Positions 8,618 to 18,734 of a stretch of 64,000 nucleotides of DNA are shown here, in pieces. The position numbers and the translations under genes were made by a program. The stretch spans positions 62,001-126,000 of the forward strand of contig CALKND010000004.1 of assembly GCA_938092065.1 (NCBI GenBank), in the 5' to 3' direction. The notes under the pieces were generated by a model. That model did no database searches and was not told the DNA's origin. It saw nothing but the letters and a program-made list of their open reading frames with translations. The stretch's first letter is position 1, and each line of letters starts with the position of its first letter. This DNA is from an uncultured Rhodospirillales bacterium. GTDB lineage: Bacteria; Pseudomonadota; Alphaproteobacteria; Rhodospirillales; JABHCV01.

Positions 8618-9838
8618 TCATGACTTCTCTAATTGCCCCGTAACGTTTGGCAAAGACAGGCTTAGTAACCACGATGCCATTAGGAAAACCACAGAAATAG
8701 CTAAACATAAAATAAAGCCCCCCCATTGATACATCAGGCCCGAGAGCAAGGTGCCGAGAAGTCGTCCTCCTGCATTTGCCATGTAATAAAACCCGACGTT
8801 CAGGGAAACATGATCCGCTTCGCTATAGGCCAACACTAAGTAGGAATGAATGGCCGAATTAACGGCAAAGACAAAGCCAAAGAACAGCAAGCCCAAGAGA
8901 ACACTTAGCCCGGGGGCGATGCCAGCCTGAACAGCGGTGCTGATCACAATAGTGACAAGGATGAGAATAACAATCCAACGCCTTGAAAGGGTGCCGTCAG
9001 GCATTTTACCAAGTTGCTTGAGTAATTTTGGCGTTGCCGCTTGAACTAAGCCATAGGCGATTACCCAGGTGGCCATGTAGCCACCCACTTGGAGGTGGTC
9101 CCAACCCATGGTGACGGCTAAAAACAACGGTAACCCCACAACAAACCAGATGTCGCGAGAACCAAACAAGAAAAAACGCGCCCCAGAAAGCCAGTTAATA
9201 GCAGCGCTTTTCGACAGTATTTGGCTGAACCTGACTTTTGTGCTGGCTTGTCCCAGATCACCAGGCAGGCTTATTACCGTCATCAGTAGAATGATCACTA
9301 GTCCACCAGCCATGGCGACTAGGGCCCCGGCAAATCCAAGCCAAGCAAGCAGCGCACCGCCTATAAAAAATCCTATTCCCTTGAGAGTGTTTTTAGACCC
9401 CGTGAGGACCGCCACCCATTTAAACAGGACGCCGTATTCACCTTTGGGCACTATAAGCTTGACGGCACTTTTTGAGCTAAGCTTAGTCAAGTCCTTGGCA
9501 ATGCCCGAAAGTGCTTGCAAGGCCATCACATAGGCGACACCCATAACTCCTGGCCACGCTGGGTCGAATAGAGCAAGCAAGCAGAGTGCAATCACTTGCA
9601 GGGCAAGTCCTGCAAATAAAGTTGCTTTTAGCCCTGCTCGTGCAGCGATCCAGCCACCTATTAAATTTGTGATAATGCCAAAAAATTCATAGAAGATAAA
9701 CAATAGGGCAATTTCAAAGGGGCTATATCCAAGACCATGAAAATGCAGCAGTACTAGCATACGCAAAGCACCGTCGGTTAGGGTGAAGCCCCAATAGGCG
9801 CCAGTGACCAAAGCATATTTACGAATGTCAATTTTCAT
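8618..9838 (-). CDS. arsJ: Organoarsenical efflux MFS transporter ArsJ
   Basis: Major facilitator protein of 406 residues and about 12 membrane segments. The N-terminal GAYWGFTLTDGALRMLVLLHF, cut here at LVLLHF, and later GGYMATWVIAYGLVQA are characteristic of ArsJ. ArsJ exports 1-arseno-3-phosphoglycerate, which breaks down outside the cell, so the pair with GAPDH gives arsenate resistance. The GAPDH gene lies 12 bases upstream on the same strand, the known arrangement. No arsR regulator is visible beside it. The last bases of the gene abut the DUF1285 remnant. Confidence 0.88.
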   Translation of the reverse strand: MKIDIRKYALVTGAYWGFTLTDGALRMLVLLHFHGLGYSPFEIALLFIFYEFFGIITNLIGGWIAARAGLKATLFAGLALQVIALCLLALFDPAWPGVMGVAYVMALQALSGIAKDLTKLSSKSAVKLIVPKGEYGVLFKWVAVLTGSKNTLKGIGFFIGGALLAWLGFAGALVAMAGGLVIILLMTVISLPGDLGQASTKVRFSQILSKSAAINWLSGARFFLFGSRDIWFVVGLPLFLAVTMGWDHLQVGGYMATWVIAYGLVQAATPKLLKQLGKMPDGTLSRRWIVILILVTIVISTAVQAGIAPGLSVLLGLLFFGFVFAVNSAIHSYLVLAYSEADHVSLNVGFYYMANAGGRLLGTLLSGLMYQWGGFILCLAISVVFLMASWLLSLSLPNVTGQLEKS

Positions 9839-9850
9839 GACGCACCGGCC

Positions 9851-10852
9851 TTAAAAAGTTTCTGCCACCTTTGCTGCCAGATCTACCATGCGATTCACAT
9901 AGCCCCACTCATTGTCGTACCAAGCCAGTATTTTAACCTGAGTACAATCGGCGACCATGGTAGATGGAGCATCTATTATAGACGATCTGGCATCGCTGAC
10001 AAAATCTGTGGAAACTAGGGGTCGTTCTTCAACCCCCAAAATACCTGCCAACTCGCCCTGAGCAGCTTTGCGAAACAAGGCATTAACTTCATCTGCTGTA
10101 ACAGGACGTTCGACCTCGAACACGCAATCCGTTAGGGATGCATTGGCCAGAGGAATCCTTACAGCATGGCCATTCAACTTACCTTCAAGTTCTGGATAAA
10201 TCATAGCGATGGCTTTCGCCGATCCAGTTGTGGTAGGGATTAAATTCGTGAGGCTTGAACGCGCCCGGCGCAAATCCTTGTGGGGATAGTCGACGACTAC
10301 TTGAGTATTGGTGACGCAGTGAATGGTCGTGTACACTCCATGCTTTATTCCAATATTTTCATGTACCACTTTTACAACTGGTGCAAGGCAGTTGGTCGTA
10401 CAACTCGCTGCGGTCAGAAGGTGGTGACTTGCAGGGTCATATTCCTTGTCATTTATACCGTATACTATATTCAGGGCTCCGTCTTTTACTGGGGAGGAGA
10501 CAATGACCTTCTTCACCCCTTGATCAAAATATGCCTGTAATTTTTCTGGTGTGCGAAACTTGCCGGTGCATTCCAGTACAACATCGCAATCACCCCAGTT
10601 TCCATTTTTGATGTTAGGGATAGAGGTGAAAAAAATATTATGATCTTTGATGACTATATTGTCGTCTGCTCCAGTAGCTTCCTCGTTCCAACGGCCTTGC
10701 ACGGAATCAAAATTTAGAAGATGGGCACCACCAGCGGCATCCATATTAATTTCGTTAATACGGACCCACTCAAATTCTTTGCGATCCAAACCAGCTCGCA
10801 AAGACAACCGTCCCATACGGCCAAAGCCGTTGATACCAATTCGTATGCTCAT
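9851..10852 (-). CDS. Glyceraldehyde-3-phosphate dehydrogenase, ArsJ-associated
   Basis: GAPDH of 333 residues with the N-terminal NAD-binding [10 protein letters not shown] and the catalytic SCTTNC around residue 150; [10 protein letters not shown] and [12 protein letters not shown] are also present. In ArsJ modules this enzyme uses arsenate in place of phosphate to make 1-arseno-3-phosphoglycerate for export. It may be a dedicated paralogue rather than the glycolytic enzyme, given its place directly upstream of arsJ. The start at 10852 is ATG. Only about 95 bases separate it from the gcvPB pseudogene upstream. Confidence 0.9.
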   Translation of the reverse strand: MSIRIGINGFGRMGRLSLRAGLDRKEFEWVRINEINMDAAGGAHLLNFDSVQGRWNEEATGADDNIVIKDHNIFFTSIPNIKNGNWGDCDVVLECTGKFRTPEKLQAYFDQGVKKVIVSSPVKDGALNIVYGINDKEYDPASHHLLTAASCTTNCLAPVVKVVHENIGIKHGVYTTIHCVTNTQVVVDYPHKDLRRARSSLTNLIPTTTGSAKAIAMIYPELEGKLNGHAVRIPLANASLTDCVFEVERPVTADEVNALFRKAAQGELAGILGVEERPLVSTDFVSDARSSIIDAPSTMVADCTQVKILAWYDNEWGYVNRMVDLAAKVAETF

Positions 10853-10946
10853 AGATTTACCACTTGATTTTTTATTTCGCTCATATAGGAGTACTTAACA
10901 GAATATTTGGACCCCGTCATTTCCAATTGTTGAGGGGTAATTCCAT

Positions 10947-11289
10947 TTAGAGGCTACTTCGCCCCCGAATAGGTGGGTGCCAACGCAAGATGGGTCGACG
11001 TGCGGCTGCGGCTTCATCGAGGCGACGGCGTGGCGTTAGTTTTGGTGCTTCATGGGAGTAATTAGCATTACCTGCTTTGGCCCGTTCTGTTAGCACCTTT
11101 AAATCCAAAATATATTGTTCTAAAGTTTTCTTACTTTCGCTTTCTGTCGGCTCCATCAACATGGCTCCATGCACAGCCAGTGCCTGTTGCTGAATTGGAG
11201 CCATGGGCGGATTCTGAAATTAGCACACGTTTACGCGTTTCACCACGGTCTTCAAGTGCTGCGCGAATTGCCATCATTCCACAGTAATT
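10947..11289 (-). pseudogene. gcvPB: gcvPB pseudogene with internal deletion
   Basis: Two pieces of glycine dehydrogenase subunit 2 are joined here. In one frame, MMAIRAALEDRGETRKRV and LISESAHGSN match the part of the protein that precedes the usual SAHGTNPA. After about 11190, in another frame, AVHGAMLMEPTESESKK and PRRRLDEAAAARRPILRW match the extreme C terminus. About 110 codons survive of a protein of roughly 500, so about 250 residues between the pieces, the N terminus and the frame are lost. This subunit is part of the glycine cleavage P-protein. A working copy, if needed, must lie elsewhere. The flank is the arsJ module, so the whole locus looks rearranged. Confidence 0.75.
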
Positions 11290-11371
11290 TTTTACTAAAT
11301 TCCTGATTGTTTTTTTTTGATTTTCTATCATAAAATTTACATTAATTACGTTAATATTGAGAGAATCGATC

Positions 11372-12013
11372 TTATAATTGACCATTTCCATTGCGGTTGA
11401 ATTCCAGCTCCTCTTGGCTTAGCTGAAACCCCACATAAACTCTAAAATCCTGCCCTGTTTTGCCAGCTCTTAGGGGTATAGACAGTTCGACTGGGGAATC
11501 CTCATCTTTAGCCCAAGTACGATTTTTATTGTGTTCTAATGAATACGGGAAGATTTGCTTCTCCAGAATATACCCTTCGTCATTCAAGACGGAGACAAAG
11601 TATTGAAAGTTAGCTTTTTGAGATCTATTGGCAGGGCCACGCTTCATTTTAAATCTAGTTAGTACGCTAATCTTAACAGTCCCATCACCCGTGTCTGAAT
11701 CAAACTCATAAGAGCACTTGCCCTTGATCCCAGTGATTTCTCCAGAAAAATTAACGTCAAGAATGGTTCTCTTAGCTCCTTCAGCGTATCGGGTTATCGA
11801 TGCCGCTTCCGACAGTATTGAAACCGGCGGACAATCCGTTTTTATATCAGTATTGGTAATGCCTCCCATGTACAAGTCGCAACCAGGAAGTAACACTATC
11901 AGGCTCAATATTATGGGTATCATACCCGTTTGGATTTGTGTTGTTATCATCTTTTTTGGCTTGTTGATCATTATCGTTGTTTTAGTTTCCAGTGCTATTT
12001 TAGATTCAGTCAC
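11372..12013 (-). CDS. Conserved lipoprotein
   Basis: Putative lipoprotein of up to 213 residues. A hydrophobic segment ends in LLPGC, a lipobox whose cysteine would be lipidated. The mature part includes CPPVSILSEAASITRY and NFSGEITGIKGKCSYEF, a pattern I associate with an uncharacterised alphaproteobacterial lipoprotein group; function is unknown. The listed start is GTG at 12013. ATG at 11950 (MITTQIQTG) would give a more normal signal peptide length and may be correct. It lies upstream of the decayed gcvPB on the same strand. Confidence 0.65.
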   Translation of the reverse strand: MTESKIALETKTTIMINKPKKMITTQIQTGMIPIILSLIVLLPGCDLYMGGITNTDIKTDCPPVSILSEAASITRYAEGAKRTILDVNFSGEITGIKGKCSYEFDSDTGDGTVKISVLTRFKMKRGPANRSQKANFQYFVSVLNDEGYILEKQIFPYSLEHNKNRTWAKDEDSPVELSIPLRAGKTGQDFRVYVGFQLSQEELEFNRNGNGQL

Positions 12014-12245
12014 ATTGTTTTTTCTTCTTACTGGCTATGCAAGCGTAATTGTGAACGGGTCTAGTTGTTTTTGTATATAAGAAATATGCAGAAAATATTT
12101 CATTATGGAAGCCATAATAAAGAAAACTAATTCTTGTAGCATTGGAAGTAATGACTGTGGAACTTTTTTTGGATAACAAGGTGCCTTTCTACCTAACAAA
12201 TCAGTTTCTGTGCAATTTTTATTTAATATACCTTGGCCGCTGCTG

Positions 12246-13973
12246 TCACATTTGATTTGCTCTGTTGGAGAGCTTAATTAGGACTGAAGCTAGCCTGACA
12301 AGGGCACGAGAACGTCCCCAGGCACTATCTAGACTCTCAGCAATAGACAGAGCTCGCTTAAAATTACTCCATGCCAATTCTAATCTCTTGGCTAAAAAAT
12401 GCTCAATGGCGATTTCACTAAATAGCCAGACACGGGTGAAGGGACTCTTTATTCGTCTTGTAGCCTGTTCAGCCATTTTTTCCAATTTAGCAGCTGATTT
12501 GTTGTCGCCGTTTATTAGGCGCTCGGTGGTTAGCGACCAAAGTGTATGGGCGAGGAGTTTGTTATCGCTAATCAAGCCTGCAGTTTGAACGGCTAGATCA
12601 AAATTATCAGGGCCGCCAAAGTGCCAGACTTTTATCAGCGCAAGGCAAATTTGCTCATAAGCATAGGCCTGGGCAAAAGGGGGGGTTGTTTTTTTAGCCG
12701 CAATCAAAGCTAACTTAAGGGTTTTACTGCCACCTGCTGCGTCGCCAGACTTTGCCTGGGCGATAGCAATTTGGCTTAAAACAATAGAGCGGTAGCGAAA
12801 TGCTTCAATTCGCTTAGCTGTCACAACAGCCTGCTGTGCATACCCCATTTCAGCAAAGACTGTGGCAGCGGACACCAGAATCGAAGTATGTTCAGAAACA
12901 TCTGGGACGTCCTTGAGAATGGCTAACGCTTGTTCAGGCTTACCTGTTTCTGCCAATATTCTTGCAATATGGCGTAGGGCAGGGCTACGCTGTTCTGATG
13001 GCATACCTGCATTCACGGTGACCTTAATTTTAGCCAATTCTTTTTCCGCTAGTGCCGTTTTTCCAGCTTTTGCTAGAATGATCACTGCCCTGCTGGCAAG
13101 TGAGACTTGTTTCAGTGGAGCATCGATTTGACCCAGCCCGCTAAGTAGCATAAGGGATGTTGTAGTGGCTCCATCCATGTTGCCTTGGTCAACCTGAATG
13201 GAAGCAATGGAAGCTAGTGCTTCTAAACGTTTTTGATTGTCCGGTATGATCGTTGCCGCACTTAAGGCTTCTGACGATCTACCTGCAGAAGCTTTAGCCA
13301 TAGCAATATCGCGCAAAGCTAACAAAATAAGCCTTGGATCAACGATCTGGCGAATTGTTTTAGATGCATCAGTGCTCAGTCCAGCATCAGCTTGGATAAC
13401 AAAAATTTCCGATAGAACCCAGTCACGACGCTCATTCTTAAAGATCGCGATAGCGCTGGTAAAGGCTCCGTCGAGCAGACACTTAATCGTTGGGTTCAAA
13501 AAACACATAGCTGTGCTACGTTGGTTTTTAGTCTGTGTAGCATTTTCGATTGGGCCGAAGACCAGATTGCGGATTTTTGGCTCTGTCAGTAAAGCCTCTC
13601 GTGCCTCTTCCATATTGTTCAATCGTTGAGTTTGTAATTGCTTAAGAAGGGACTGAATTTTTTTATTTGCCAGGATATGTTTAACTAGCTCTTTACTGGC
13701 GATAGGGTTGAGCGGTAAACCTTGACCACTTTGATATTCAAGAATGGCCCTTTCGGTATCCTGGTTGAAGCGGCCATCGACGCTGCCGTTATAGTAACCG
13801 ACATCTTTTAGTGCTCTCTGGACCCGTTCCACGGTCACGTTGAAGGTAGATAGGCCAAGCGGCTTAATACCACCTAGGGGCAGTTTTTCCTTGGCACGTG
13901 AGGCAAGGACATCTGCTGGCAAAACGAATATAAAAAGGGCTATTAGGCCTATGGTGAGAAATAAAGACTTCAT
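12246..13973 (-). CDS. Peptidoglycan-binding domain / helical repeat protein
   Basis: Exported protein of about 575 residues. From ATG at 13973 a signal peptide is visible (MKSLFLTIGLIALFIF ... VLAS). It is followed by one PG_binding_1 domain (VQRALKDVGYYNGSVDGRF, then TERAILEYQ) that should hold peptidoglycan. The long remainder is alanine-rich and helical, with repeated segments such as ILAKAGKTALAEKEL, ILAETGKPEQALAIL and VFAEMGYAQQAVVTA that look like TPR-type repeats. It is probably a periplasmic scaffold; the exact role is unknown. An upstream ATG at 14009 is also open but would bury the signal peptide. Confidence 0.7.
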   Translation of the reverse strand: MKSLFLTIGLIALFIFVLPADVLASRAKEKLPLGGIKPLGLSTFNVTVERVQRALKDVGYYNGSVDGRFNQDTERAILEYQSGQGLPLNPIASKELVKHILANKKIQSLLKQLQTQRLNNMEEAREALLTEPKIRNLVFGPIENATQTKNQRSTAMCFLNPTIKCLLDGAFTSAIAIFKNERRDWVLSEIFVIQADAGLSTDASKTIRQIVDPRLILLALRDIAMAKASAGRSSEALSAATIIPDNQKRLEALASIASIQVDQGNMDGATTTSLMLLSGLGQIDAPLKQVSLASRAVIILAKAGKTALAEKELAKIKVTVNAGMPSEQRSPALRHIARILAETGKPEQALAILKDVPDVSEHTSILVSAATVFAEMGYAQQAVVTAKRIEAFRYRSIVLSQIAIAQAKSGDAAGGSKTLKLALIAAKKTTPPFAQAYAYEQICLALIKVWHFGGPDNFDLAVQTAGLISDNKLLAHTLWSLTTERLINGDNKSAAKLEKMAEQATRRIKSPFTRVWLFSEIAIEHFLAKRLELAWSNFKRALSIAESLDSAWGRSRALVRLASVLIKLSNRANQM

Positions 13974-14092
13974 TGTATAAATTATCGCGTTGTAGGTGAG
14001 CTGTTTCAAGATGTAGTTTTCAACATGGAAGCAGTTCTTGCCACACGCGGTCTTGTTACGTTAGTAGAGGGTGTGGAATTTAAAGGTTTGCT

Positions 14093-15070
14093 ATGGCCGT
14101 TTATACAGAAGTCACAGACGAGGAATTGACCACCTTCGTTGCCGATTATTCAATTGGCAAGGTGACATCCTGCAAGGGTATTGCTGAAGGCACAGAAAAC
14201 TCCAACTACCTTCTGAACACGGAAAAAGGCTCTTATATCCTTACGCTCTATGAAAAGCGTGTCGCCGCAAATGATCTGCCGTTCTTTCTGGGCCTTATGG
14301 GACATTTGGCCAAACGGGGTGTTGCTTGCCCTACGCCGCTTGAGAACACAAATGGACAGGCACTAAATCAACTGTGTGGACGCAATGCGGCAATCATCAG
14401 CTTTCTTGAAGGCATGTGGCCAAGGCGTCCCACGCCAGACCATTGTGCTGAGTTGGGTCAAGCATTAGCCAAATTGCATGTAGTTGGTGCTGATTTTGAA
14501 ATTAAACGACCAAATGCCCTTTCAGTCGCATCTTGGCGTAAACTACTGGAGGCATCAGGTGCACGAGCAGATGAAGTTAAGCCAGGCCTACGTGATATTC
14601 TAGCCCAGGAAATAGACGAGTTGGAAGCTAGTTGGCCTGAGACAGTTTCAAGTCTTCCATCTGGGGTAATCCATGCTGATTTGTTCCCTGATAATGTTTT
14701 TTTCAATGGCGGTCAGCTTTCTGGCCTGATCGATTTTTACTTCGCATGCAATGATGTTTTTGCTTATGACGTAGCTATTTGTCTCAATGCTTGGTGTTTT
14801 GAGACCGATGGTAGTTTTAATACGACAAAGGCCCGGCGCATGCTCAGCGCTTATGGTAAGGTTAGGAATTTTTCCAAAGTAGAGTTGGACGCACTGCCTT
14901 TGCTGGCTCGTGGTAGTGCCATGCGTTTTTTACTAACACGTCTTTACGACTGGTTGAACACTCCGAAAGATGCTATGGTTACAATCAAAGACCCTTTGGA
15001 GCTTCTGGAAAGACTGCAATTCCATCAAGGCGTCACCAGCCCCAGCTCTTATGGGCTAGACCAGTCATGA
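14093..15070 (+). CDS. thrB: Homoserine kinase, APH-fold type
   Basis: Phosphorylates homoserine with ATP, the step before threonine synthase. The 325-residue protein is the aminoglycoside-phosphotransferase-like ThrB of alphaproteobacteria and pseudomonads. It begins [15 protein letters not shown] and shows [10 protein letters not shown], the catalytic HADLFPDNV (about 200-208) and the metal-binding [11 protein letters not shown] 14093 fits the family. It overlaps rnhA by four bases (ATGA). The partner thrC lies about 6 kb away on the other strand. Confidence 0.93.
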   Translation: MAVYTEVTDEELTTFVADYSIGKVTSCKGIAEGTENSNYLLNTEKGSYILTLYEKRVAANDLPFFLGLMGHLAKRGVACPTPLENTNGQALNQLCGRNAAIISFLEGMWPRRPTPDHCAELGQALAKLHVVGADFEIKRPNALSVASWRKLLEASGARADEVKPGLRDILAQEIDELEASWPETVSSLPSGVIHADLFPDNVFFNGGQLSGLIDFYFACNDVFAYDVAICLNAWCFETDGSFNTTKARRMLSAYGKVRNFSKVELDALPLLARGSAMRFLLTRLYDWLNTPKDAMVTIKDPLELLERLQFHQGVTSPSSYGLDQS

Positions 15071-15510
15071 GTGAGAAGGTTCAGCTTTATACGGATGGTG
15101 CGTGTTCTGGCAACCCGGGCCCCGGTGGGTGGGGTGCGCTAATGCTGTGGAACAATCATGAAAAAGAGCTTTGCGAGGGTGAGTTTGAAACCACCAATAA
15201 CCGCATGGAATTAATGGCTGCTATAATGGGTCTTGATCATCTAAAACGGGGCATGGTGGTCGATCTTTACACTGATAGCACATATGTCCGTGATGGTATT
15301 ACCAAGTGGATTCACAACTGGAAGAAAAATGGCTGGCGCACGGCTGCGAAGAAACCAGTTAAGAATGCAGACCTCTGGAAACGCCTCGAAGTGTCCATGC
15401 AACGTCACCAAGTTGAATGGCACTGGGTCAAAGGTCACGCTGGAAATCCTGAAAATGAGCGCGCCGACGAACTGGCGAGGCAGGGCATGACGCTTTATAA
15501 AGGCAGGTAA
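15067..15510 (+). CDS. rnhA: Ribonuclease HI
   Basis: Removes the RNA strand of RNA-DNA hybrids. The 147-residue protein has [16 protein letters not shown] at residues 7-22 with the first catalytic Asp, then E and N in [11 protein letters not shown], and D in [20 protein letters not shown] supplies the C-terminal histidine and Asp. It overlaps the end of thrB by four bases, a conserved arrangement. Confidence 0.95.
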   Translation: MSEKVQLYTDGACSGNPGPGGWGALMLWNNHEKELCEGEFETTNNRMELMAAIMGLDHLKRGMVVDLYTDSTYVRDGITKWIHNWKKNGWRTAAKKPVKNADLWKRLEVSMQRHQVEWHWVKGHAGNPENERADELARQGMTLYKGR

Positions 15511-15862
15511 GTATGTAAAAGTTTTGGACGCTTGGATCCTTTTAAAATGTGGTGATATTCTGGTTAAAAAGCAATATCTATAACCTGAAATAAGGGAACT
15601 ATAAGACGGCCACTTTCGCATGTGATGTATGGTGAATGAGCGTTAATGCTATCCGTGGCAAATGTGACACCCTCTTTGTTCAACGACAGTCTAAAACTCC
15701 CTGATGGTGTTCAAGTTCAAATTTCTCGATGTCCTAAAAAACTATGGCAAGATAAAATCTCAGATGTGCTGTGGCGATAATATGAACGCCTGTGCTTAAC
15801 GCTTCTTTTAAGACGAAGAAAATTAAAAAGGCCGTAGATTAATTGCTACGGCCTTTTTTGTA
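15511..15862. other. Intergenic region with terminator
   Basis: About 350 bases between rnhA and the convergent peroxiredoxin gene. Apart from the terminator hairpin at 15825-15858, I see no gene, repeat or RNA in it. Confidence 0.6.
15825..15858. terminator. Bidirectional rho-independent terminator
   Basis: A perfect 13-bp stem (AAAAAGGCCGTAG with CTACGGCCTTTTT) and an eight-base loop, with A- and T-tracts on the two sides. It sits four bases from the stop of the peroxiredoxin gene and can serve both converging transcripts. Confidence 0.9.
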
Positions 15863-16345
15863 TTAGAGCTGATCTAGCATAGTTTCGGCGCTAGAAACGC
15901 GATATTCTCCAGGTGGCTCGTGGTTTAGCACACTGACCACCCCATCATCTACGATCATGGAGAAACGTTGGCAGCGTATGCCCATGCCATGTTCTGTCAA
16001 ATCCAATTCCAACCCCATGGCTTTGCTGAATAGAGCATTGCCGTCACCAGCCATAATGATATTGTCACCAACACTATGTTCCTTGCCCCAGGCTCCCATT
16101 ACAAAAGCATCGTTAACGGATAGGCAGATAATGTTATCTATACCCTTTTCCTTTAATGCTGCCGCGTTGTTTAAATAACTTGGGACATGCTTAGCGGAAC
16201 AGGTTGGTGTGAAAGCACCTGGCAATCCAAACATTGCAACCTTCTTACCCTTGAATAGGTCATTTGTTGCAGAGGATGTTGGGCCATCAGCCCCCATCAT
16301 GAAAAGAGTTGCGGAAGGAATGCTGTCGCCGGGTTTAATGGTCAT
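15863..16345 (-). CDS. Peroxiredoxin, Prx5 type
   Basis: Thiol peroxidase of 160 residues that reduces hydrogen peroxide and organic peroxides. GLPGAFTPTCSAKHVPSYL holds the peroxidatic cysteine at about residue 49 within the TPTCS motif. The protein starts MTIKPGDSIP with ATG. The length and AFVMGAWGKEH segment match the PRX5/hybrid-type group with glutaredoxin or glutathione as donor. Its place after thrB-rnhA is common in related genomes. Confidence 0.92.
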   Translation of the reverse strand: MTIKPGDSIPSATLFMMGADGPTSSATNDLFKGKKVAMFGLPGAFTPTCSAKHVPSYLNNAAALKEKGIDNIICLSVNDAFVMGAWGKEHSVGDNIIMAGDGNALFSKAMGLELDLTEHGMGIRCQRFSMIVDDGVVSVLNHEPPGEYRVSSAETMLDQL

Positions 16346-16426
16346 GAGTTTACCTTTATGAAATAAAACAATTAAGTTTTAAAGAAATAGCCTATTCAGG
16401 CTTGAAATCAAGAGCTAAAAAAAACT

Positions 16427-18529
16427 TTAACGGGCCTCGTCGAGGGCCTTGACAACAACGTCATGGCTAAGCAGTTCTGGTAAGGCCAAGCCACCCGGAA
16501 CTCCAGTGCCGTAGACGGCGTTAAAGGGAATGCCATAACGGCCGAAACTCGCCAGGTAGGCGGCGATGGTGTCATTAGGTAGGGTCCAGTCCCCCTGCAT
16601 GGCTACTACATTTTCTGCCCCCAAGCGGTTCAATATATCATCTTGGGCAATGACAAAGTTTTTATTGATTTGGCAGGTCAGACACCAGTCGGCAGTAACA
16701 TCGACAAAGACCGTTTTTCCGCTGGCGACCAATCTGGGGATTGCGGCCACATCAAAGGGCTGCCATAGGTTCTTAAAACGCGGATCCTTGTCCAGCAAAA
16801 GTTTGTCGGGTGCCGGATGGGACATCAGTGTGGGGACACTAAAGGCAAGGAGCCCCAAGATGGCAACCCCGCAGCCACCAATCTGCCATAGTCTTTCCAG
16901 TCGATGAGCCAGATACAAGATACCGATAACGCTCACCATCAAACCAGTAACAGCGAAGCCAACATTTTGACCCAAAGCCCCGGTGATTACACTTAACAAC
17001 CAGACACCAGTTCCAGCTAGCGCAAAGCCCATGACTTTACGTAAAGTGATCATCCACTTGCCCGGTTTGGGCAGGCAAGTTGCGAGGCTGGGGAGTAGGG
17101 CAACCAATATATAGGGAAGCGCCAACCCAACACCCAAGGCAGTGAACACGCTGAATATATCAACAGCCCCCCTCGCTAGGGCAAAGCCTATGGCGGTGCC
17201 AAGAAAAGGCGCGGAACAGGGCGTCGCCAGTAGGGTTGCAAAACAGCCCGTCAAGAAATGGCTGCTTAATCCCTGTACATGGGTTATGTTTTCACCAATG
17301 CCATTGATCCAGTTAGGCAACCGAAATTCAAATAGGCCCCAGAGGTTGCAGGCGAACAGGGTGACGACCAGTGTCATTGCGATCAGGAACCAGGGTTGCT
17401 GGAAGTGAATACCCCAGCCTATAGTCATTCCGGCACTTTTTAGGACAACCAAAGCTGCGGCAAACAAGACAAAGGTAAATATAATGCCCATGGCTGTTGC
17501 AATAAAGCTGGCTTGAACGTGACGTTTTTCACCACCGCCATGAGCGACAATGCTTATAAGCTTTATGGAAAGTACGGGTAAAACACAGGGCATTAAATTC
17601 AATATTAGCCCACCCAGAACTGCAACGGCCAATATTATGGCAAAGGAAAAATTTAAATGGTCATCGTCACCTTGTGTAACTTCCAAGACAGCCTTTACCG
17701 AGCGTTTCCCATCGCTTAGAGTTACCCCGAAGTTAAGGCCTTCAAGGCCGTTAGAAGACTTCAGGTCCTCAGTGCCGTGTGTCTTTGAAACTAGTATGGC
17801 TTTCAGGCCACCTTTTTGAAGCTCAATCTTTGGTTTGTCAAAAGCTAGAATGTCTGGCCCTTCAAAAAAAGCATCCGGCTTGATGAACGGTGTTTTTGAA
17901 GTAGCTGTTATACGCAACTGTGTTTGCTTACCCTGTCCCAGAACTTCTAGTGAGTCGATGGAAACACCGTGGGCAGGGCTATCCTTTGGAACTCTGGCAT
18001 AGAAGCGATTTATTAAATGGGCAAAAGCGCTGGGGCTAGCCGGTCCAGCTGGTAAATTCAGGGTCAGTTTGGCGCTGTAAGGCACACAGATATCATTGCA
18101 GGTCAGATAATCTACGTTGGCGATAGCGTCCAGGGCATGGCCAGGTGTCTTAAGCTTAACGGCGATTGGGAAGAGAACTTGGTCTTCATAGCCCAGTGTC
18201 TCTATGCCCAATATGGAAAAGCGGAGTGGCACAGGCCAAAGCATTTCAGCATTGTCGAGATTATCTGAACCTTCCCATCCTATAGAAGGTGGATATCCTG
18301 CATCACCTGGACTCCGCCAATAAACTTTCCAGCCGGGCCTCATGGTAAAGTGCAAACCTAGTGTCAAGATTTCTGTGTCCCCAACACCCACACTACTGGA
18401 AAGAAGACGGAGTTGGGTGTGGTCGTTCTCTATAGTATTTGATGCAGCAGCCTGATCTTCGTTAAAAACAAAGAGTGATAAAACAAGTGTGAGTTTTACA
18501 AATCTGGAGATGTTAAAGTGTTTATTCAT
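16427..18529 (-). CDS. DsbD/ScsB-like thiol:disulfide interchange protein
   Basis: Inner-membrane electron carrier that passes reducing power from cytoplasmic thioredoxin to periplasmic proteins. There are three parts. A signal peptide precedes a periplasmic N-terminal domain (residues to about 290, with YLTCNDICVPYS holding a cysteine pair). A membrane core of about eight helices has cysteines in LNLMPCVLPVLS and ATPCSAPFLG. A C-terminal thioredoxin-like domain has the active site DWCLTCQ. About 700 residues is normal. ATG 18529 (MNKHFN) gives the proper signal peptide; 12 extra codons upstream are open. Confidence 0.9.
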   Translation of the reverse strand: MNKHFNISRFVKLTLVLSLFVFNEDQAAASNTIENDHTQLRLLSSSVGVGDTEILTLGLHFTMRPGWKVYWRSPGDAGYPPSIGWEGSDNLDNAEMLWPVPLRFSILGIETLGYEDQVLFPIAVKLKTPGHALDAIANVDYLTCNDICVPYSAKLTLNLPAGPASPSAFAHLINRFYARVPKDSPAHGVSIDSLEVLGQGKQTQLRITATSKTPFIKPDAFFEGPDILAFDKPKIELQKGGLKAILVSKTHGTEDLKSSNGLEGLNFGVTLSDGKRSVKAVLEVTQGDDDHLNFSFAIILAVAVLGGLILNLMPCVLPVLSIKLISIVAHGGGEKRHVQASFIATAMGIIFTFVLFAAALVVLKSAGMTIGWGIHFQQPWFLIAMTLVVTLFACNLWGLFEFRLPNWINGIGENITHVQGLSSHFLTGCFATLLATPCSAPFLGTAIGFALARGAVDIFSVFTALGVGLALPYILVALLPSLATCLPKPGKWMITLRKVMGFALAGTGVWLLSVITGALGQNVGFAVTGLMVSVIGILYLAHRLERLWQIGGCGVAILGLLAFSVPTLMSHPAPDKLLLDKDPRFKNLWQPFDVAAIPRLVASGKTVFVDVTADWCLTCQINKNFVIAQDDILNRLGAENVVAMQGDWTLPNDTIAAYLASFGRYGIPFNAVYGTGVPGGLALPELLSHDVVVKALDEAR

Positions 18530-18734
18530 TATATATGGATCATATCCTTTTTTATTCTTATACAAAGCGAAAGATCTATCTGTTTAAATAGTATTAAGTA
18601 GGAATTTTAATCTATGAAATTGGTTTTTTTTGCGACCAAATATTTTTGGCAGAAAAAAGTTTGTTGTGAATCGTCTATGTAGAGTTATCAAGGATTTAAA
18701 ATTAGTGATAAGTTCATCTTAAAGGGGATATTAT

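Noticed and set aside
14024-14128. A 34-codon ATG frame overlapping the thrB start
   Set aside because: It overlaps thrB out of frame and shows no leader-peptide features such as threonine or isoleucine runs or a following attenuator.
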